This document shows positions 1 to 8,442 of a DNA stretch of 64,000 nt, piece after piece; position 1 is the first letter of the stretch; the number at the start of each line of letters is the position of its first letter. The notes under the pieces are model-generated. The model did not search any database. It was not told the DNA's origin and saw nothing but the letters and a program-made list of their open reading frames with translations. Both the position numbers and the translations under genes were made by a program. Location of the stretch: positions 186,001-250,000 of the forward strand of contig NZ_SLUQ01000009.1 in the NCBI RefSeq assembly GCF_004345245.1. The letters run 5' to 3'. This stretch comes from Rhizobium sp. BK251. Its GTDB lineage: Bacteria > Pseudomonadota > Alphaproteobacteria > Rhizobiales > Rhizobiaceae.

Positions 1-2
1 GC

Positions 3-1364
3 CAGGTCCGCGGCGCGCGCGTCTGCTATGTCGCGCAGTCGGCCGCGGCGGCTTTCAATCCGGCGCACCGACTCGGTGACCAGGTGATCGAAGCCTCCGT
101 GAAACATGGGTTGATGACGAAGGAAGAGGCGCGTAAGCGCGCACTCTACCTCTTTCAAGTGCTCGGCCTGCCCCACCCCGAAACCTTCGGGGATCGTTTC
201 CCGCATCAGGTTTCCGGCGGGCAGTTGCAGCGGGCGATGACGGCCATGGCGCTCTGCTCGAATCCCGAGCTCATCGTTTTTGACGAACCGACGACCGCGC
301 TCGACGTGACCACGCAGATCGACGTCCTCGCCGCGATCAAGCACGCGATCGAGGAGACACACACCGCGGCGCTCTACATCACCCATGACCTCGCCGTCGT
401 TGCCCAGATCTCTGATGATATCATCGTGCTGCGCCACGGCAGGCAGGTGGAGTATGGCAGCGTGCGCCAGATCATCGAGGAACCGCGGGAGGATTACACG
501 CGTGCGCTCGTCAACGTGCGCCAGACTGCCCGCGAGGAAGCGCGCGACCAGTCCGACACGCTCCTGAAAGTGGAGAATATCAGCGCCGAATATTCGAACG
601 GCTTCAAGGTGTTGCACGACGTGTCGCTGCACGTCCCGAGAGGCCAGACGCTTGCGGTGGTGGGCGAGTCCGGTTCCGGCAAGTCGACGCTTGCCCGCGT
701 CATAACCGGCCTTCTTCCGCCGAGCGCGGGCCAGATTTCCTTCGCGGGCAAGCCGCTGACGCCGGACCTCAAGCGCCGGCCTCACGAGGACCTGCGGCGC
801 ATACAGCTCATCTACCAGATGGCCGACACGGCAATGAACCCGCGCCAGACGGTTCGCGACATCATCGGCCGGCCACTGACCTTCTACTATGGCCTGCGGG
901 GCGCGGAGAAGACGGCGCGCGTCAAGGAGCTGCTTGAACATATCGAAATGGGCAACGGCTTCGTCGACCGATATCCCGCCGAACTTTCCGGCGGCCAGAA
1001 GCAGCGCGTTGCGATTGCCCGGGCCCTCGCCGCGCGCCCGGAAATCATTCTCTGTGACGAGCCCACTTCGGCGCTCGATCCGCTGGTCGCCGAAGGCATC
1101 CTGAAGCTATTGCTCAGGCTGCAGGAGGAATCTCAGCTCTCCTACATCTTCATCACCCATGACATCGCCATCGTGCGGGCGATCGCCGATAGCGTCGCCG
1201 TCATGCATCGTGGCCAGCTTGTTCGCTTCGGGCCCAAGTCGAAGGTGCTCTCGCCCCCCTTCGACGATTACACCGACCTTCTCCTGAAATCGGTGCCCGA
1301 GATGGAGATCGGCTGGCTGGAACGCGTGCTGATGACACGTCGGATGGAGAGCGCCGGCAATTGA
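3..1364 (+). CDS. Dipeptide/oligopeptide-type ABC transporter ATP-binding protein, two fused ATPase domains (5' end outside window)
   Basis: Energises import of peptides or similar substrates across the inner membrane. The reading frame is open from base 3, so the true start lies left of the window; the GTG at 84 is not the start. The first ATPase domain has lost its Walker A to the window edge but shows the signature VSGGQLQR and Walker B LIVFDEPTTALD. The second domain, from about base 560, has Walker A GESGSGKST, signature LSGGQKQR and Walker B LCDEPTSALD. This fused DppD-DppF architecture is common in rhizobia. The permease and binding-protein genes are presumably to the left. A peptidase-like hydrolase lies downstream beyond a toxin-antitoxin pair, which fits peptide uptake. 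The exact substrate cannot be read from an ATPase. Confidence 0.93.
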   Translation, partial: QVRGARVCYVAQSAAAAFNPAHRLGDQVIEASVKHGLMTKEEARKRALYLFQVLGLPHPETFGDRFPHQVSGGQLQRAMTAMALCSNPELIVFDEPTTALDVTTQIDVLAAIKHAIEETHTAALYITHDLAVVAQISDDIIVLRHGRQVEYGSVRQIIEEPREDYTRALVNVRQTAREEARDQSDTLLKVENISAEYSNGFKVLHDVSLHVPRGQTLAVVGESGSGKSTLARVITGLLPPSAGQISFAGKPLTPDLKRRPHEDLRRIQLIYQMADTAMNPRQTVRDIIGRPLTFYYGLRGAEKTARVKELLEHIEMGNGFVDRYPAELSGGQKQRVAIARALAARPEIILCDEPTSALDPLVAEGILKLLLRLQEESQLSYIFITHDIAIVRAIADSVAVMHRGQLVRFGPKSKVLSPPFDDYTDLLLKSVPEMEIGWLERVLMTRRMESAGN

Positions 1365-1389
1365 CGAAGCTGCGTTTGAGCACCATATT

Positions 1390-1406
1390 GTGACTACTGT
1401 AGTCAC
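1390..1406. promoter_or_regulatory. Perfect palindrome, likely autoregulatory operator of the toxin-antitoxin pair
   Basis: GTGACTAC-T-GTAGTCAC is a perfect 8+1+8 inverted repeat ending 13 bases before the ATG at 1420. Phd/YefM-type antitoxins usually bind such palindromes to repress their own operon. The GTG at 1390 could be read as an in-frame start, but that would put the palindrome inside the gene, so the ATG at 1420 is preferred. Confidence 0.6.
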
Positions 1407-1419
1407 GGGACTGAAGGAC

Positions 1420-1665
1420 ATGAAAGAGATTCAGCTAAAGGATGCCAAGGCAACGCTTTCTGCTGTTGTGGACGAGGCAGTGAAAGGTCATGGCGCGATC
1501 ATTACCCGCCATGGAGCGCCGACGGCCGTCGTGATTTCCTTCGACGAATACGAGCGGTTGAAGAAGGTCCCGTCTTTTGGCTGGCTCCTCGCCCACGCAC
1601 CATTGGAGGAGGCCGATCTTCCCGCGCGCGGCCAGGCACGGGCGCTGCGCGACGATAGTTTCTGA
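1420..1665 (+). CDS. Type II antitoxin, Phd/YefM family
   Basis: Predicted 81-residue antitoxin that neutralises the toxin encoded immediately after it. The N-terminus (MKEIQLKDAKATLSAVVDEA) matches the Phd/YefM DNA-binding fold. It is followed by the typical strand TAVVISFDEYERLK and a C-terminal tail that would wrap the toxin. The stop codon overlaps the toxin start by one base (TGATG), which suggests translational coupling. The GTG at 1390 gives a 10-residue longer alternative but covers the operator-like palindrome. The pair sits between an ABC transporter gene and a hydrolase gene, 25 bases after the former, and looks inserted. Family assignment is confident; the partner is inferred from position. 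Confidence 0.85.
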   Translation: MKEIQLKDAKATLSAVVDEAVKGHGAIITRHGAPTAVVISFDEYERLKKVPSFGWLLAHAPLEEADLPARGQARALRDDSF

Positions 1666-2111
1666 TGTACCTGCTCGACACGAACATCATCTCCGTCGTT
1701 TCGCCGACGAACCACGAGCGGCATGACATGGAGGACTTGCGGCACTGGATCGAGGCGGCCTCGGATCGGCTCTTCCTTTCGGCGGTCACCGTCGCGGAGG
1801 TCGAGACGGGCATCGCCAAGGCGCGCCGGCTCGGTGCCACGCGCAAGGCCGAGGAACTGGCACGATGGCTTGACCTCGTATTGCACCTCTATTCGGACCG
1901 CATCCTGCCTATCGACGTGCCGACAGCGCGAATTGCCGGCCAGCTTTTCGATCAGGCGGTCGGGCGCGGCGGCGGGCCGGATTTCGAAGACGCGGCCATA
2001 GCGGCGACGGCTGTGCGGTCGGGTCTTGTCGTTCTTACTCGGAATGTCCGTCACTTCGAACTCATGGATGTGCCGCTGCTCAACCCCTTCGACGGATTGC
2101 CGTCGCTGTAG
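1665..2111 (+). CDS. VapC-type PIN-domain ribonuclease toxin
   Basis: A 148-residue PIN-domain protein, usual length for VapC. Acidic metal-binding residues are visible: Asp5 in LLDTN, Glu in VTVAEVETG and the acidic pair in PDFEDAAIAATA. The C-terminal TRNVRHF motif follows. VapC proteins are Mg-dependent RNases that cleave tRNA or rRNA when freed from their antitoxin. The start overlaps the antitoxin stop. The partner here is Phd/YefM-like rather than a classical VapB, a common pairing in rhizobia. The target RNA cannot be predicted. Confidence 0.9.
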   Translation: MYLLDTNIISVVSPTNHERHDMEDLRHWIEAASDRLFLSAVTVAEVETGIAKARRLGATRKAEELARWLDLVLHLYSDRILPIDVPTARIAGQLFDQAVGRGGGPDFEDAAIAATAVRSGLVVLTRNVRHFELMDVPLLNPFDGLPSL

Positions 2112-2141
2112 CCCATCTCCGTCAACCCAGCTGGATGCCTC

Positions 2142-4145
2142 ATGACCGGACGCCCCTTTACGACAATCGAAAACCACTGGATCACCCTCAAGGATGGCAC
2201 GCGGCTCGCCGCCCGCATCTGGCTGCCCGATAACGCGGCGAATGATCCGGTGCCGGCCGTGTTCGAGTTCCTGCCCTACCGCAAGCGCGATGGGACGAGC
2301 CCGCGCGATGAATCGACCTATCCGGCCTTCGCGGCGGCCGGCATCGCCGGCGTGCGCGTCGATATCCGGGGATCGGGTGAATCCGAGGGTGTCATCGACG
2401 GCGAGTATACGGAACTCGAGCTTGCCAATGCCTGCGAGCTGATAGCCTGGATCGCGGACCAGCCCTGGTCGAACGGTTCCGTCGGCATGATGGGCATCTC
2501 CTGGGGCGGCTTCAACAGCCTGCAGGTGGCGGCCCTGCGTCCCCCGGCGCTGAAGGCGGTCATCTCGATTGCCTCGACGGTCGATCGCTACAATGACGAC
2601 ATCCACTACAAGAACGGCTGCCATCTTTCAGCACAGCTCTCCTGGGCGGCGACGATGCTCGGCTATCAGTCGCGTTCGCCGGACCCGGCGCTCGTCGGCG
2701 AGCGCTGGAAGGACATGTGGCTTGAACGCCTGGAACACGAGCCCTTCTTCATGGAGGAATGGCTTACCCATCAGCGCCGGGACGAATTCTGGCGCCACGG
2801 CTCGATCGGCGAGGACTTCTCCCGCGTCGAGATCCCTGCGCTGGTGATCGCCGGCTGGGCCGACGGCTATCGCAATACGCCGCTGATGGCGGTGGAAGGG
2901 ATCGGCGAAGGCGCAAAGGCGCTGGTCGGGCCCTGGGTACACAAGTATCCGCATTTCGCGTGGCCGAAACCGCGAGCCGATTTCCTCGGCGAGGCGATTG
3001 CCTGGTGGAATCGCTGGCTGCGCGGGGAGAAGAACGGGGCGGACGCCCTGCCGCAGGTGCGCGCCTATATACTCGATGCGATCCGCCCGGCGCCGCGCCG
3101 CGATTTCGATCCCGGCTTCTGGGTGTCGAAGGATGCCTGGCAGGCGCCGGAGATGCAGTGCCTTTATGTCGAGCAGTTCGGAAGGCTCACCGAGGGGATG
3201 CCAATCCCCAACGCGCCGGAGCATCCGGTCTACCTGCGCTCTCCGCTCGATACCGGAACGGCGGCTGGTGAATATTTCACGTTGAAGCCCGATGCCGAAA
3301 TGGCGCTCGACCAGCGCTGCGACGATGCGGGATCACTCGTTTTCGAGACCATGCCGCTTCCCGAAGAGCGGGACTATCTCGGCCGGCCGGTGCTGACGCT
3401 CTCGCTCCGCAGCGAGGCGGAGATAGCCAATCTCTGCGCCCGCCTCATCGACGTCCATCCGGACGGGACGGCTACGCGCGTGTCCTTCGGCGTATTGAAC
3501 CTCGCCCACCGTGACGGCAATGCGGAGCCCAGGGCGCTGGAGAAAGGCGAGCGCACCATGGTGCGGCTCGTCCTCGACGCCTGCGGCTATCGCTTCGGCA
3601 AGGGCCACCGCATCCGGCTGTCGCTTTCGACCGCCTACTGGCCGATGATCCTTCCGCCTCCCGAAGATCCCGGGCTGACGATCGACATCGCCTCGATCGG
3701 CCTTGGTCTGCCGAAGCTCGGCGATCACCAGCGCTTCGAGATGAAGCAGCCATCCAATCCTGATCCGCTGCCGAAATATGTAGAACACGCCCCCGGCGAA
3801 ACGCGCAGGCAGGTGACGCGCGATCTCTCGGCCAATCGCACGCGCTATCTCGTCACCGAGGATACCGGGCTTTTCGAGCATCCGGATACCGGCCTTGCCA
3901 CCCGCCAGCTCAGGGACGAGGTCTGGTCGATCGCGCCGGACGATCCGCTGTCGATGACCGGCACGTCCACCTGGACATGCGACATGCAGCGCCCGGGTTG
4001 GAACGTCCGCACGGTAGCGACGGCGAAGATTTCCTGCACGAAGGCTGAATGGGTCATCGGCGCGAGCGTCACCGCCTATGAGGGCGATGCCGTCATCCAT
4101 GAGAAGGTCTTTGCCGAAAAGAGGATCCCGCGCGACCTGATGTGA
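2142..4145 (+). CDS. CocE/NonD family alpha/beta hydrolase (X-Pro dipeptidyl-peptidase-type)
   Basis: A 667-residue serine hydrolase of the CocE/X-Pro dipeptidyl-peptidase group. The N-terminal alpha/beta-hydrolase core carries the nucleophile elbow GISWGG (Ser about 120). The probable catalytic Asp lies in GWADGYRNT and His in GPWVHKYPH. A C-terminal jelly-roll-like domain begins around residue 340. Relatives cleave esters, amides or prolyl dipeptides. No signal peptide is seen, so it is probably cytoplasmic. It starts 30 bases after vapC and is co-directional with the peptide-type ABC gene, suggesting it processes an imported peptide or ester. The substrate is unknown. Confidence 0.88.
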   Translation: MTGRPFTTIENHWITLKDGTRLAARIWLPDNAANDPVPAVFEFLPYRKRDGTSPRDESTYPAFAAAGIAGVRVDIRGSGESEGVIDGEYTELELANACELIAWIADQPWSNGSVGMMGISWGGFNSLQVAALRPPALKAVISIASTVDRYNDDIHYKNGCHLSAQLSWAATMLGYQSRSPDPALVGERWKDMWLERLEHEPFFMEEWLTHQRRDEFWRHGSIGEDFSRVEIPALVIAGWADGYRNTPLMAVEGIGEGAKALVGPWVHKYPHFAWPKPRADFLGEAIAWWNRWLRGEKNGADALPQVRAYILDAIRPAPRRDFDPGFWVSKDAWQAPEMQCLYVEQFGRLTEGMPIPNAPEHPVYLRSPLDTGTAAGEYFTLKPDAEMALDQRCDDAGSLVFETMPLPEERDYLGRPVLTLSLRSEAEIANLCARLIDVHPDGTATRVSFGVLNLAHRDGNAEPRALEKGERTMVRLVLDACGYRFGKGHRIRLSLSTAYWPMILPPPEDPGLTIDIASIGLGLPKLGDHQRFEMKQPSNPDPLPKYVEHAPGETRRQVTRDLSANRTRYLVTEDTGLFEHPDTGLATRQLRDEVWSIAPDDPLSMTGTSTWTCDMQRPGWNVRTVATAKISCTKAEWVIGASVTAYEGDAVIHEKVFAEKRIPRDLM

Positions 4146-4187
4146 TCGGCTTGCGGATGAGGATGGGCGACGAACGCCTTGGAAAAG

Positions 4188-4221
4188 AAAGCGCCGGGAT
4201 GCTTGGCAGCCCCGGCGCTTT
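4188..4221. terminator. Bidirectional intrinsic terminator
   Basis: AAAGCGCCGGG and CCCGGCGCTTT form an 11-bp perfect stem with a 12-base loop, flanked by A-rich sequence on the left and TTTT on the right. It lies between the convergent hydrolase and DUF992 genes and can serve both. Confidence 0.8.
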
Positions 4222-4232
4222 TCGTGATCGCG

Positions 4233-4739
4233 TCAGCTTGACGGAGTGAGCGTTACCGACGTTCCCGTTGCTGCGGCGTTGAGGCCGAGCTGTCCGGTCA
4301 CACTGATCGTCTGAAGATGGACAGAGCCGGCCGTGCCGCCGAAGAGGACGTTCGTACCGACGCCTGCGGCGAGTGTCGCCTCGGCGCTTGCACCCTGATA
4401 GAGACCGGCCAGCGAACCGCGATGGTAGCCGGAGGTCGGCGCGAAAACGGCCCAGATGAGGCGGCCGCGTGTTGTGAAACCGACATCCACGCCGAACTTG
4501 CGAATTTCTCCGACATAGCGGTCGACAGAGTCACCGCTTGAGGCTGGGCTGAAAGTGCAGTCGAGCGATTTGGACGAACCAAGCAGATAACCGACACCAC
4601 CGCCGACGTCGCAGGTCAGGAGCCCGATCTTGACGCCGTCGACGACGTCAGACTGAGGAGGCGGACCCAGGTCGGCCGCGCTTGCGGTCTGGGCCAGAAC
4701 CAGCGATCCGGCGAGTAGGGCTGCAATCTTGATCTTCAT
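4233..4739 (-). CDS. DUF992 domain-containing secreted protein
   Basis: A 168-residue exported protein. The start at 4739 is chosen because GGAGA lies just upstream and the product begins with a clean Sec signal peptide (MKIKIAALLAGSLVL, cleavage after ...ASA). An upstream ATG at 4769 would add 10 residues before it. The mature part contains the DUF992 hallmark GLLTCDVGGGVGYLLGSSKS followed by the second conserved Cys in LDCTF. DUF992 proteins are small periplasmic proteins of Rhizobiales with unknown function. It stands alone, converging on the preceding gene across a shared terminator. Confidence 0.88.
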   Translation of the reverse strand: MKIKIAALLAGSLVLAQTASAADLGPPPQSDVVDGVKIGLLTCDVGGGVGYLLGSSKSLDCTFSPASSGDSVDRYVGEIRKFGVDVGFTTRGRLIWAVFAPTSGYHRGSLAGLYQGASAEATLAAGVGTNVLFGGTAGSVHLQTISVTGQLGLNAAATGTSVTLTPSS

Positions 4740-4914
4740 GATTTTCTCCGCTTGAACGGGATGGAACATAGAGAGTCATAGCGGTTTGCCAAGCGCTTGC
4801 AGCTAACAAGGCGTTTCATTCGGAAACCAACCGTGTTCCTCTTGCAACGGTTTTCCGAGGACTGCCCTTCTCACGGCTCCTTGAAACCGGAAAGCCACGC
4901 GGATGGGCGCTGAT

Positions 4915-4962
4915 CAATTCGATTCTCGAATTGGTTCTATATGAATTATGCGTTTGCATAAT
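4915..4962. promoter_or_regulatory. Two adjacent perfect dyads, probable operators
   Basis: CAATTCG-attct-CGAATTG (4915-4933) and ATTATGC-gttt-GCATAAT (4945-4962) are perfect inverted repeats with 7-bp arms in an AT-rich stretch. They lie about 50 bases before the ATG of a truncated dehydrogenase reading frame. They resemble binding sites for dimeric repressors such as TetR, HxlR or MarR families, but no regulator gene is adjacent to identify which. The rest of 4740-5010 shows no gene. Confidence 0.45.
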
Positions 4963-5010
4963 AGACACTCTGGCGACACCATTCTCCTCGCAAACCGAGT
5001 GGAGACCGAG

Positions 5011-5097
5011 ATGAAAGCCCTCGTCCTGAACGCTCCTAGTGACATCGAGAATTTCCAGGTCGGCGAGATAGCAATGCCGCCGATCGGCATCGGCTGA
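5011..5097 (+). pseudogene. N-terminal remnant of a medium-chain alcohol dehydrogenase/quinone reductase
   Basis: A 28-codon reading frame starting MKALVLNAPSDIENFQVGEI and ending in TGA after MPPIGIG. This is the typical beginning of a zinc-type or quinone-reductase medium-chain dehydrogenase, and the rest of the gene is missing. About 140 bases on, a complete member of the same superfamily begins with a similar MKAIGYYKNLP start. The piece probably remained after deletion or replacement of an older dehydrogenase gene. It could instead be a short leader peptide. Confidence 0.5.
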
Positions 5098-5233
5098 CGG
5101 CAGACATCACCGGAAACAGAGCAATCTGGGCGAACGCAGCCTTCAAGGGCCGGCGAACGGCGGCTGCGCATCCACACGCCCCTTTATTCACGAAGGCAGA
5201 GCACCAACTGAACCAACCTCAAGGAGAGCCGAC

Positions 5234-6247
5234 ATGAAAGCTATCGGATACTACAAGAACCTGCCCATCAACGAGCCGCAGTCCCTTGTCGATATCGAAA
5301 TCGAAAAACCGGTACCGGGTCCGCATGACCTCCTGGTCAAGATTCAGGCGATCTCCGTCAATCCGGCCGATGTCAAGCTGCGCGCGGGCTCGATGCCCAC
5401 GGACGGCCAACCTCGCATCCTGGGCTATGATGCCGTCGGTGTCGTCGAGGCGGTCGGTGCGAAAGCCGTGCTCTTCAAGCCCGGCGACGAGGTCTTCTAT
5501 GCCGGCGCCATCAACCGTTCGGGCACCTATGCCGAATATCACACCGTCGACGAGCGCGTCGTTGGCCCGAAGCCGAAGTCACTCAGCGCCGCGCAGGCTG
5601 CCGCCCTGCCGCTCACCTCGCTGACGGCCTGGGAACTGCTCTTCGACAGGCTTGGCGTTCCCCTCGGCACCATGACTTCCGATGAGGCGATCCTGATCGT
5701 CAACGGCGCCGGCGGCGTCGGTTCGATCCTGACCCAGATCGCTCGGCGGCTGACGGGGCTGACCGTCATCGCCACCGCCTCCCGTCCGGAAACAATCGCC
5801 TGGGTGAAGGAGATGGGCGCCCATCACGTGATCGACCATCACAAGCCGCTGAACGAAGGGCTGAAGGAGATCGCTATTCCCCATGTGCGCTATGTCGCGG
5901 GCCTGACCGCAACGGGCACGCACCAGAAGGCGATCATCGAGTCCCTCAAGCCGCATGGCGCGCTCGCGATGATCGACGACCCCGAGACCTTCGATATCGT
6001 GCCGTTCAAGCGCAAGAGCCTTTCCGTGCACTGGGAGCTGATGTTCACGCCGACGCTCTACATGACGCCTGACATCGCGCAGCAGCACCGCATCCTGTCC
6101 GAAGTCGCTGCCCTTGCCGACCAAGGCATCATTCGGACGACCCTTCACGAGGATTACGGCACGATCAATGCCGAGAACCTGAAGCGCGCCCACACAGCCA
6201 TCGAGAGTGCCCGCGGCATGGGCAAGATCGTCCTCAGCGGATTTTGA
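5234..6247 (+). CDS. Zinc-binding alcohol dehydrogenase family protein (NADPH:quinone reductase-like)
   Basis: A 337-residue medium-chain dehydrogenase/reductase, full length for the family. The N-terminal GroES-like domain includes ISVNPADVKLRAG and LGYDAVGVVEAVG; the nucleotide-binding motif is NGAGGVGSILTQIA near residue 157. The catalytic zinc ligands of true alcohol dehydrogenases are not evident, so NADPH-dependent quinone or enone reduction is more likely. A good ribosome binding site (AAGGAG) precedes the ATG. Its last four bases overlap the upstream extension of the next frame, whose preferred start is 30 bases downstream, so the two are probably cotranscribed. Confidence 0.88.
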   Translation: MKAIGYYKNLPINEPQSLVDIEIEKPVPGPHDLLVKIQAISVNPADVKLRAGSMPTDGQPRILGYDAVGVVEAVGAKAVLFKPGDEVFYAGAINRSGTYAEYHTVDERVVGPKPKSLSAAQAAALPLTSLTAWELLFDRLGVPLGTMTSDEAILIVNGAGGVGSILTQIARRLTGLTVIATASRPETIAWVKEMGAHHVIDHHKPLNEGLKEIAIPHVRYVAGLTATGTHQKAIIESLKPHGALAMIDDPETFDIVPFKRKSLSVHWELMFTPTLYMTPDIAQQHRILSEVAALADQGIIRTTLHEDYGTINAENLKRAHTAIESARGMGKIVLSGF

Positions 6248-6276
6248 GAGCGACAGCAGACAGGAAGGAGAATGAG

Positions 6277-7419
6277 ATGTTCAGACGTACCATGATGGCG
6301 GCCCTCACGGCCGCCCTGCTGCAGTCCACGACGATCTTGGGCCATGCGGCCGAGGAGATCGGCAAGATCGAGACCGTCGCGACATTCGACGACGCGATGC
6401 CGACCGGCGTTACGGTCGCTCCGAACGGTCGCATCTTCGTCAACTATCCTCGTTGGGGAGACGACGTTCCCTTCACGGTCGCGGAAATCGTCAACGGCAA
6501 GGCGGTCGCCTACCCCGATGCGGCGATCAACAAGGCCGATCCGGCGCATCCGGCAGACAGCCTCCTGAGCGTGCAGAGCGTCGTCGTCGATCCGGCGAAC
6601 CGCCTCTGGATCCTGGATACCGCCGCACCCGGTTTCCAGACGCCGATTGCGGGCGGCGCGAAGATGGTCGCTGTCGATCTCGCCACCAACAAGGTGGTCA
6701 AGACGGTCGTCTTCCCGGCCGATGTGATCCTGCCGACGACCTATGTGAACGACGTTCGCTTCGATTTGCGCGAGGGCATGGAAGGCGTCGCCTATCTTAC
6801 GGATTCCTCGCTGGCCGGTCCCGGCGGCCTGATCGTCGTGGACCTTGCCACGGGAGAGGCTTTCCGCCGCTTGACCGGCGACCGCACTACCTCTGCCGAT
6901 CCCGACTTTGTTGCGGTGATCGACGGCAAGAAGATGATGAACCGACCAAAGGGGGGCACCCCTTCCAGGTTCACCGTGGCAAGCGACGGCATCGCATTGT
7001 CCCCGGATGGCGAGACGCTCTACTACTCGCCGCTTTCGAGCCGCCACCTCTACTCCGTTGCGACCGCCGCCCTGCGCGATCGGTCGATCAGCGACGCCGA
7101 CCTCGCCAAACAGGTCAAGGATTTAGGTTTGAAAGGCGCGTCCGACGGACTGGAGGCCGACGACCAGGGCCGTGTCTATGGCGGCGACTACGAGAACCAC
7201 CGCATTCGCATGCTGGAAGACGGGAGGTGGAAGACAATTGCGCAGTCCCCGCAAATCCAGTGGCCGGACACGCTCTCGACGGGCAGTGATGGCTACCTCT
7301 ACTTCACCGTCAACCAGCTCGATCGCCAGGCCGGCTTCCACGAAGGGAACGATCTGCGCAAGAAACCCTACAAGCTCCTGCGCATCCGGATCGACGCCGG
7401 TCCCGTCGCCTTGAAGTAG
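6277..7419 (+). CDS. Secreted major royal jelly protein/Yellow-family (L-dopachrome tautomerase-related) protein
   Basis: A 380-residue exported beta-propeller protein. The ATG at 6277 has AAGGAG at the right distance and gives a Sec signal peptide (MFRRTMMAALTAALLQ, cleavage near GHAAEE); an upstream ATG-like start at 6244 is less likely. Family features include PTGVTVAPNGRIFVNYPRW, the Yellow-type segment TYVNDVRFDLR and the GASDGLEAD blade. In insects the family includes Yellow and royal jelly proteins; bacterial members are of unknown function, probably small-molecule-binding or lactonase-like. It follows the dehydrogenase closely and is probably cotranscribed with it. Confidence 0.88.
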   Translation: MFRRTMMAALTAALLQSTTILGHAAEEIGKIETVATFDDAMPTGVTVAPNGRIFVNYPRWGDDVPFTVAEIVNGKAVAYPDAAINKADPAHPADSLLSVQSVVVDPANRLWILDTAAPGFQTPIAGGAKMVAVDLATNKVVKTVVFPADVILPTTYVNDVRFDLREGMEGVAYLTDSSLAGPGGLIVVDLATGEAFRRLTGDRTTSADPDFVAVIDGKKMMNRPKGGTPSRFTVASDGIALSPDGETLYYSPLSSRHLYSVATAALRDRSISDADLAKQVKDLGLKGASDGLEADDQGRVYGGDYENHRIRMLEDGRWKTIAQSPQIQWPDTLSTGSDGYLYFTVNQLDRQAGFHEGNDLRKKPYKLLRIRIDAGPVALK

Positions 7420-7502
7420 AGGCACGCAGCAATGGTCTTCCTGATCGCGGTATCGGCCTTGTGGTTGGTACCGCCCCCTTCTTGAATTCAGAAGAAAATC
7501 AG

Positions 7503-7522
7503 ATAGGCTGCAATTCACCTAT
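7503..7522. promoter_or_regulatory. Inverted repeat upstream of LysR gene, candidate operator
   Basis: ATAGG-N10-CCTAT is a 5-bp perfect dyad ending 17 bases before the LysR start at 7540. LysR proteins commonly bind a dyad next to their own promoter, but this one lacks the strict T-N11-A spacing. Confidence 0.3.
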
Positions 7523-7539
7523 TAATCTTCCATCTGCCG

Positions 7540-8421
7540 ATGCGCTATCCTGACCTTGAGATCGATCTTCTGAGAGCCTTTGTCGCTGTTGCGGAAACCG
7601 GCAGCTTTACACTGGCGGCCGATGTCGTCGGGCGGTCGCAATCGGCCGTGTCGCAAAAGGTCCTAAGGCTGGAGGAGATCCTGCAGCGGAAGGTCTTCGA
7701 GCGGACCAGCCGCTCGCTGACGCTGACGCGCGAAGGCGAGCGGTTGCTGGTTGCCGCGAGAAGGATGCTGGAATTCAACGATTCCCTCGTCCGGGAACTG
7801 ACCGAGCCGCCGGCGACGGGCTCGCTGCGGCTCGGCATTTCGGAGGACTTCGTTCCGGATCAGCTGCCACGGCTGCTTGCCCGCTTTGGCCGCCTCTATC
7901 CCGGCGTTCATCTCGACCTGATGACCGGGCTGAGCGGCGACCTTCTTGCGGCCTACGACGGTGGCAAGCTGGACGCCGTTATCGCCAAGAAGGACGGCCA
8001 CGGGCCACGAGGCCGTGTCATATGGCGGGAACCGCTCGTCTGGATGGCGTCCGCCGACTACCAGCTCGACTTTACGAAGCCGGCGCGCCTGGTGATGCTG
8101 CGGGCGCCATGCTCCTATCGGGACATCATGATCTCGGCACTCGATAGCGTTCGCCGCGAATGGGTTGCCGTCTGCACCGCGAGTAGCCTGATGGGTGTCC
8201 AGGCAGCGGTTGCCGGCGGGCTGGGTGTCACCGTGCTCGCGGGTTCCTTCGTGCAGGACGGCATGAAGATCCTGCAGGCGCCGGATCACTGGCCGGCGCT
8301 CCCGATGACCGAGATTGCGGTGCTCGGCGAAGATGGCGAGGGGCGGCACCTCGTTGAGGCCCTCGTCTCGTTCCTGACCGAAAACCTGACCGGCAAGGGC
8401 GGACCGCTGATGGCGGCCTAG
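7540..8421 (+). CDS. LysR-family transcriptional regulator
   Basis: A 293-residue LysR-type regulator. The N-terminal winged helix-turn-helix spans residues 5-64 (LRAFVAVAETGSFTLAADVV, RSQSAVSQKVLRLEE). The remaining part is the periplasmic-binding-like effector domain, beginning near GSLRLGISEDF. It lies downstream of and in the same orientation as the dehydrogenase and Yellow-family genes, which it may control. It converges on the LacI gene. Effector unknown. Confidence 0.92.
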   Translation: MRYPDLEIDLLRAFVAVAETGSFTLAADVVGRSQSAVSQKVLRLEEILQRKVFERTSRSLTLTREGERLLVAARRMLEFNDSLVRELTEPPATGSLRLGISEDFVPDQLPRLLARFGRLYPGVHLDLMTGLSGDLLAAYDGGKLDAVIAKKDGHGPRGRVIWREPLVWMASADYQLDFTKPARLVMLRAPCSYRDIMISALDSVRREWVAVCTASSLMGVQAAVAGGLGVTVLAGSFVQDGMKILQAPDHWPALPMTEIAVLGEDGEGRHLVEALVSFLTENLTGKGGPLMAA

Positions 8422-8442
8422 GGCCGGCAGCCACGGCGTTTC

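Noticed and set aside
1488..2624. 378-codon minus-strand frame opposite the toxin-antitoxin pair
   Set aside because: Opposes three recognisable genes and has an Arg/Asp/Gly-rich shadow composition.
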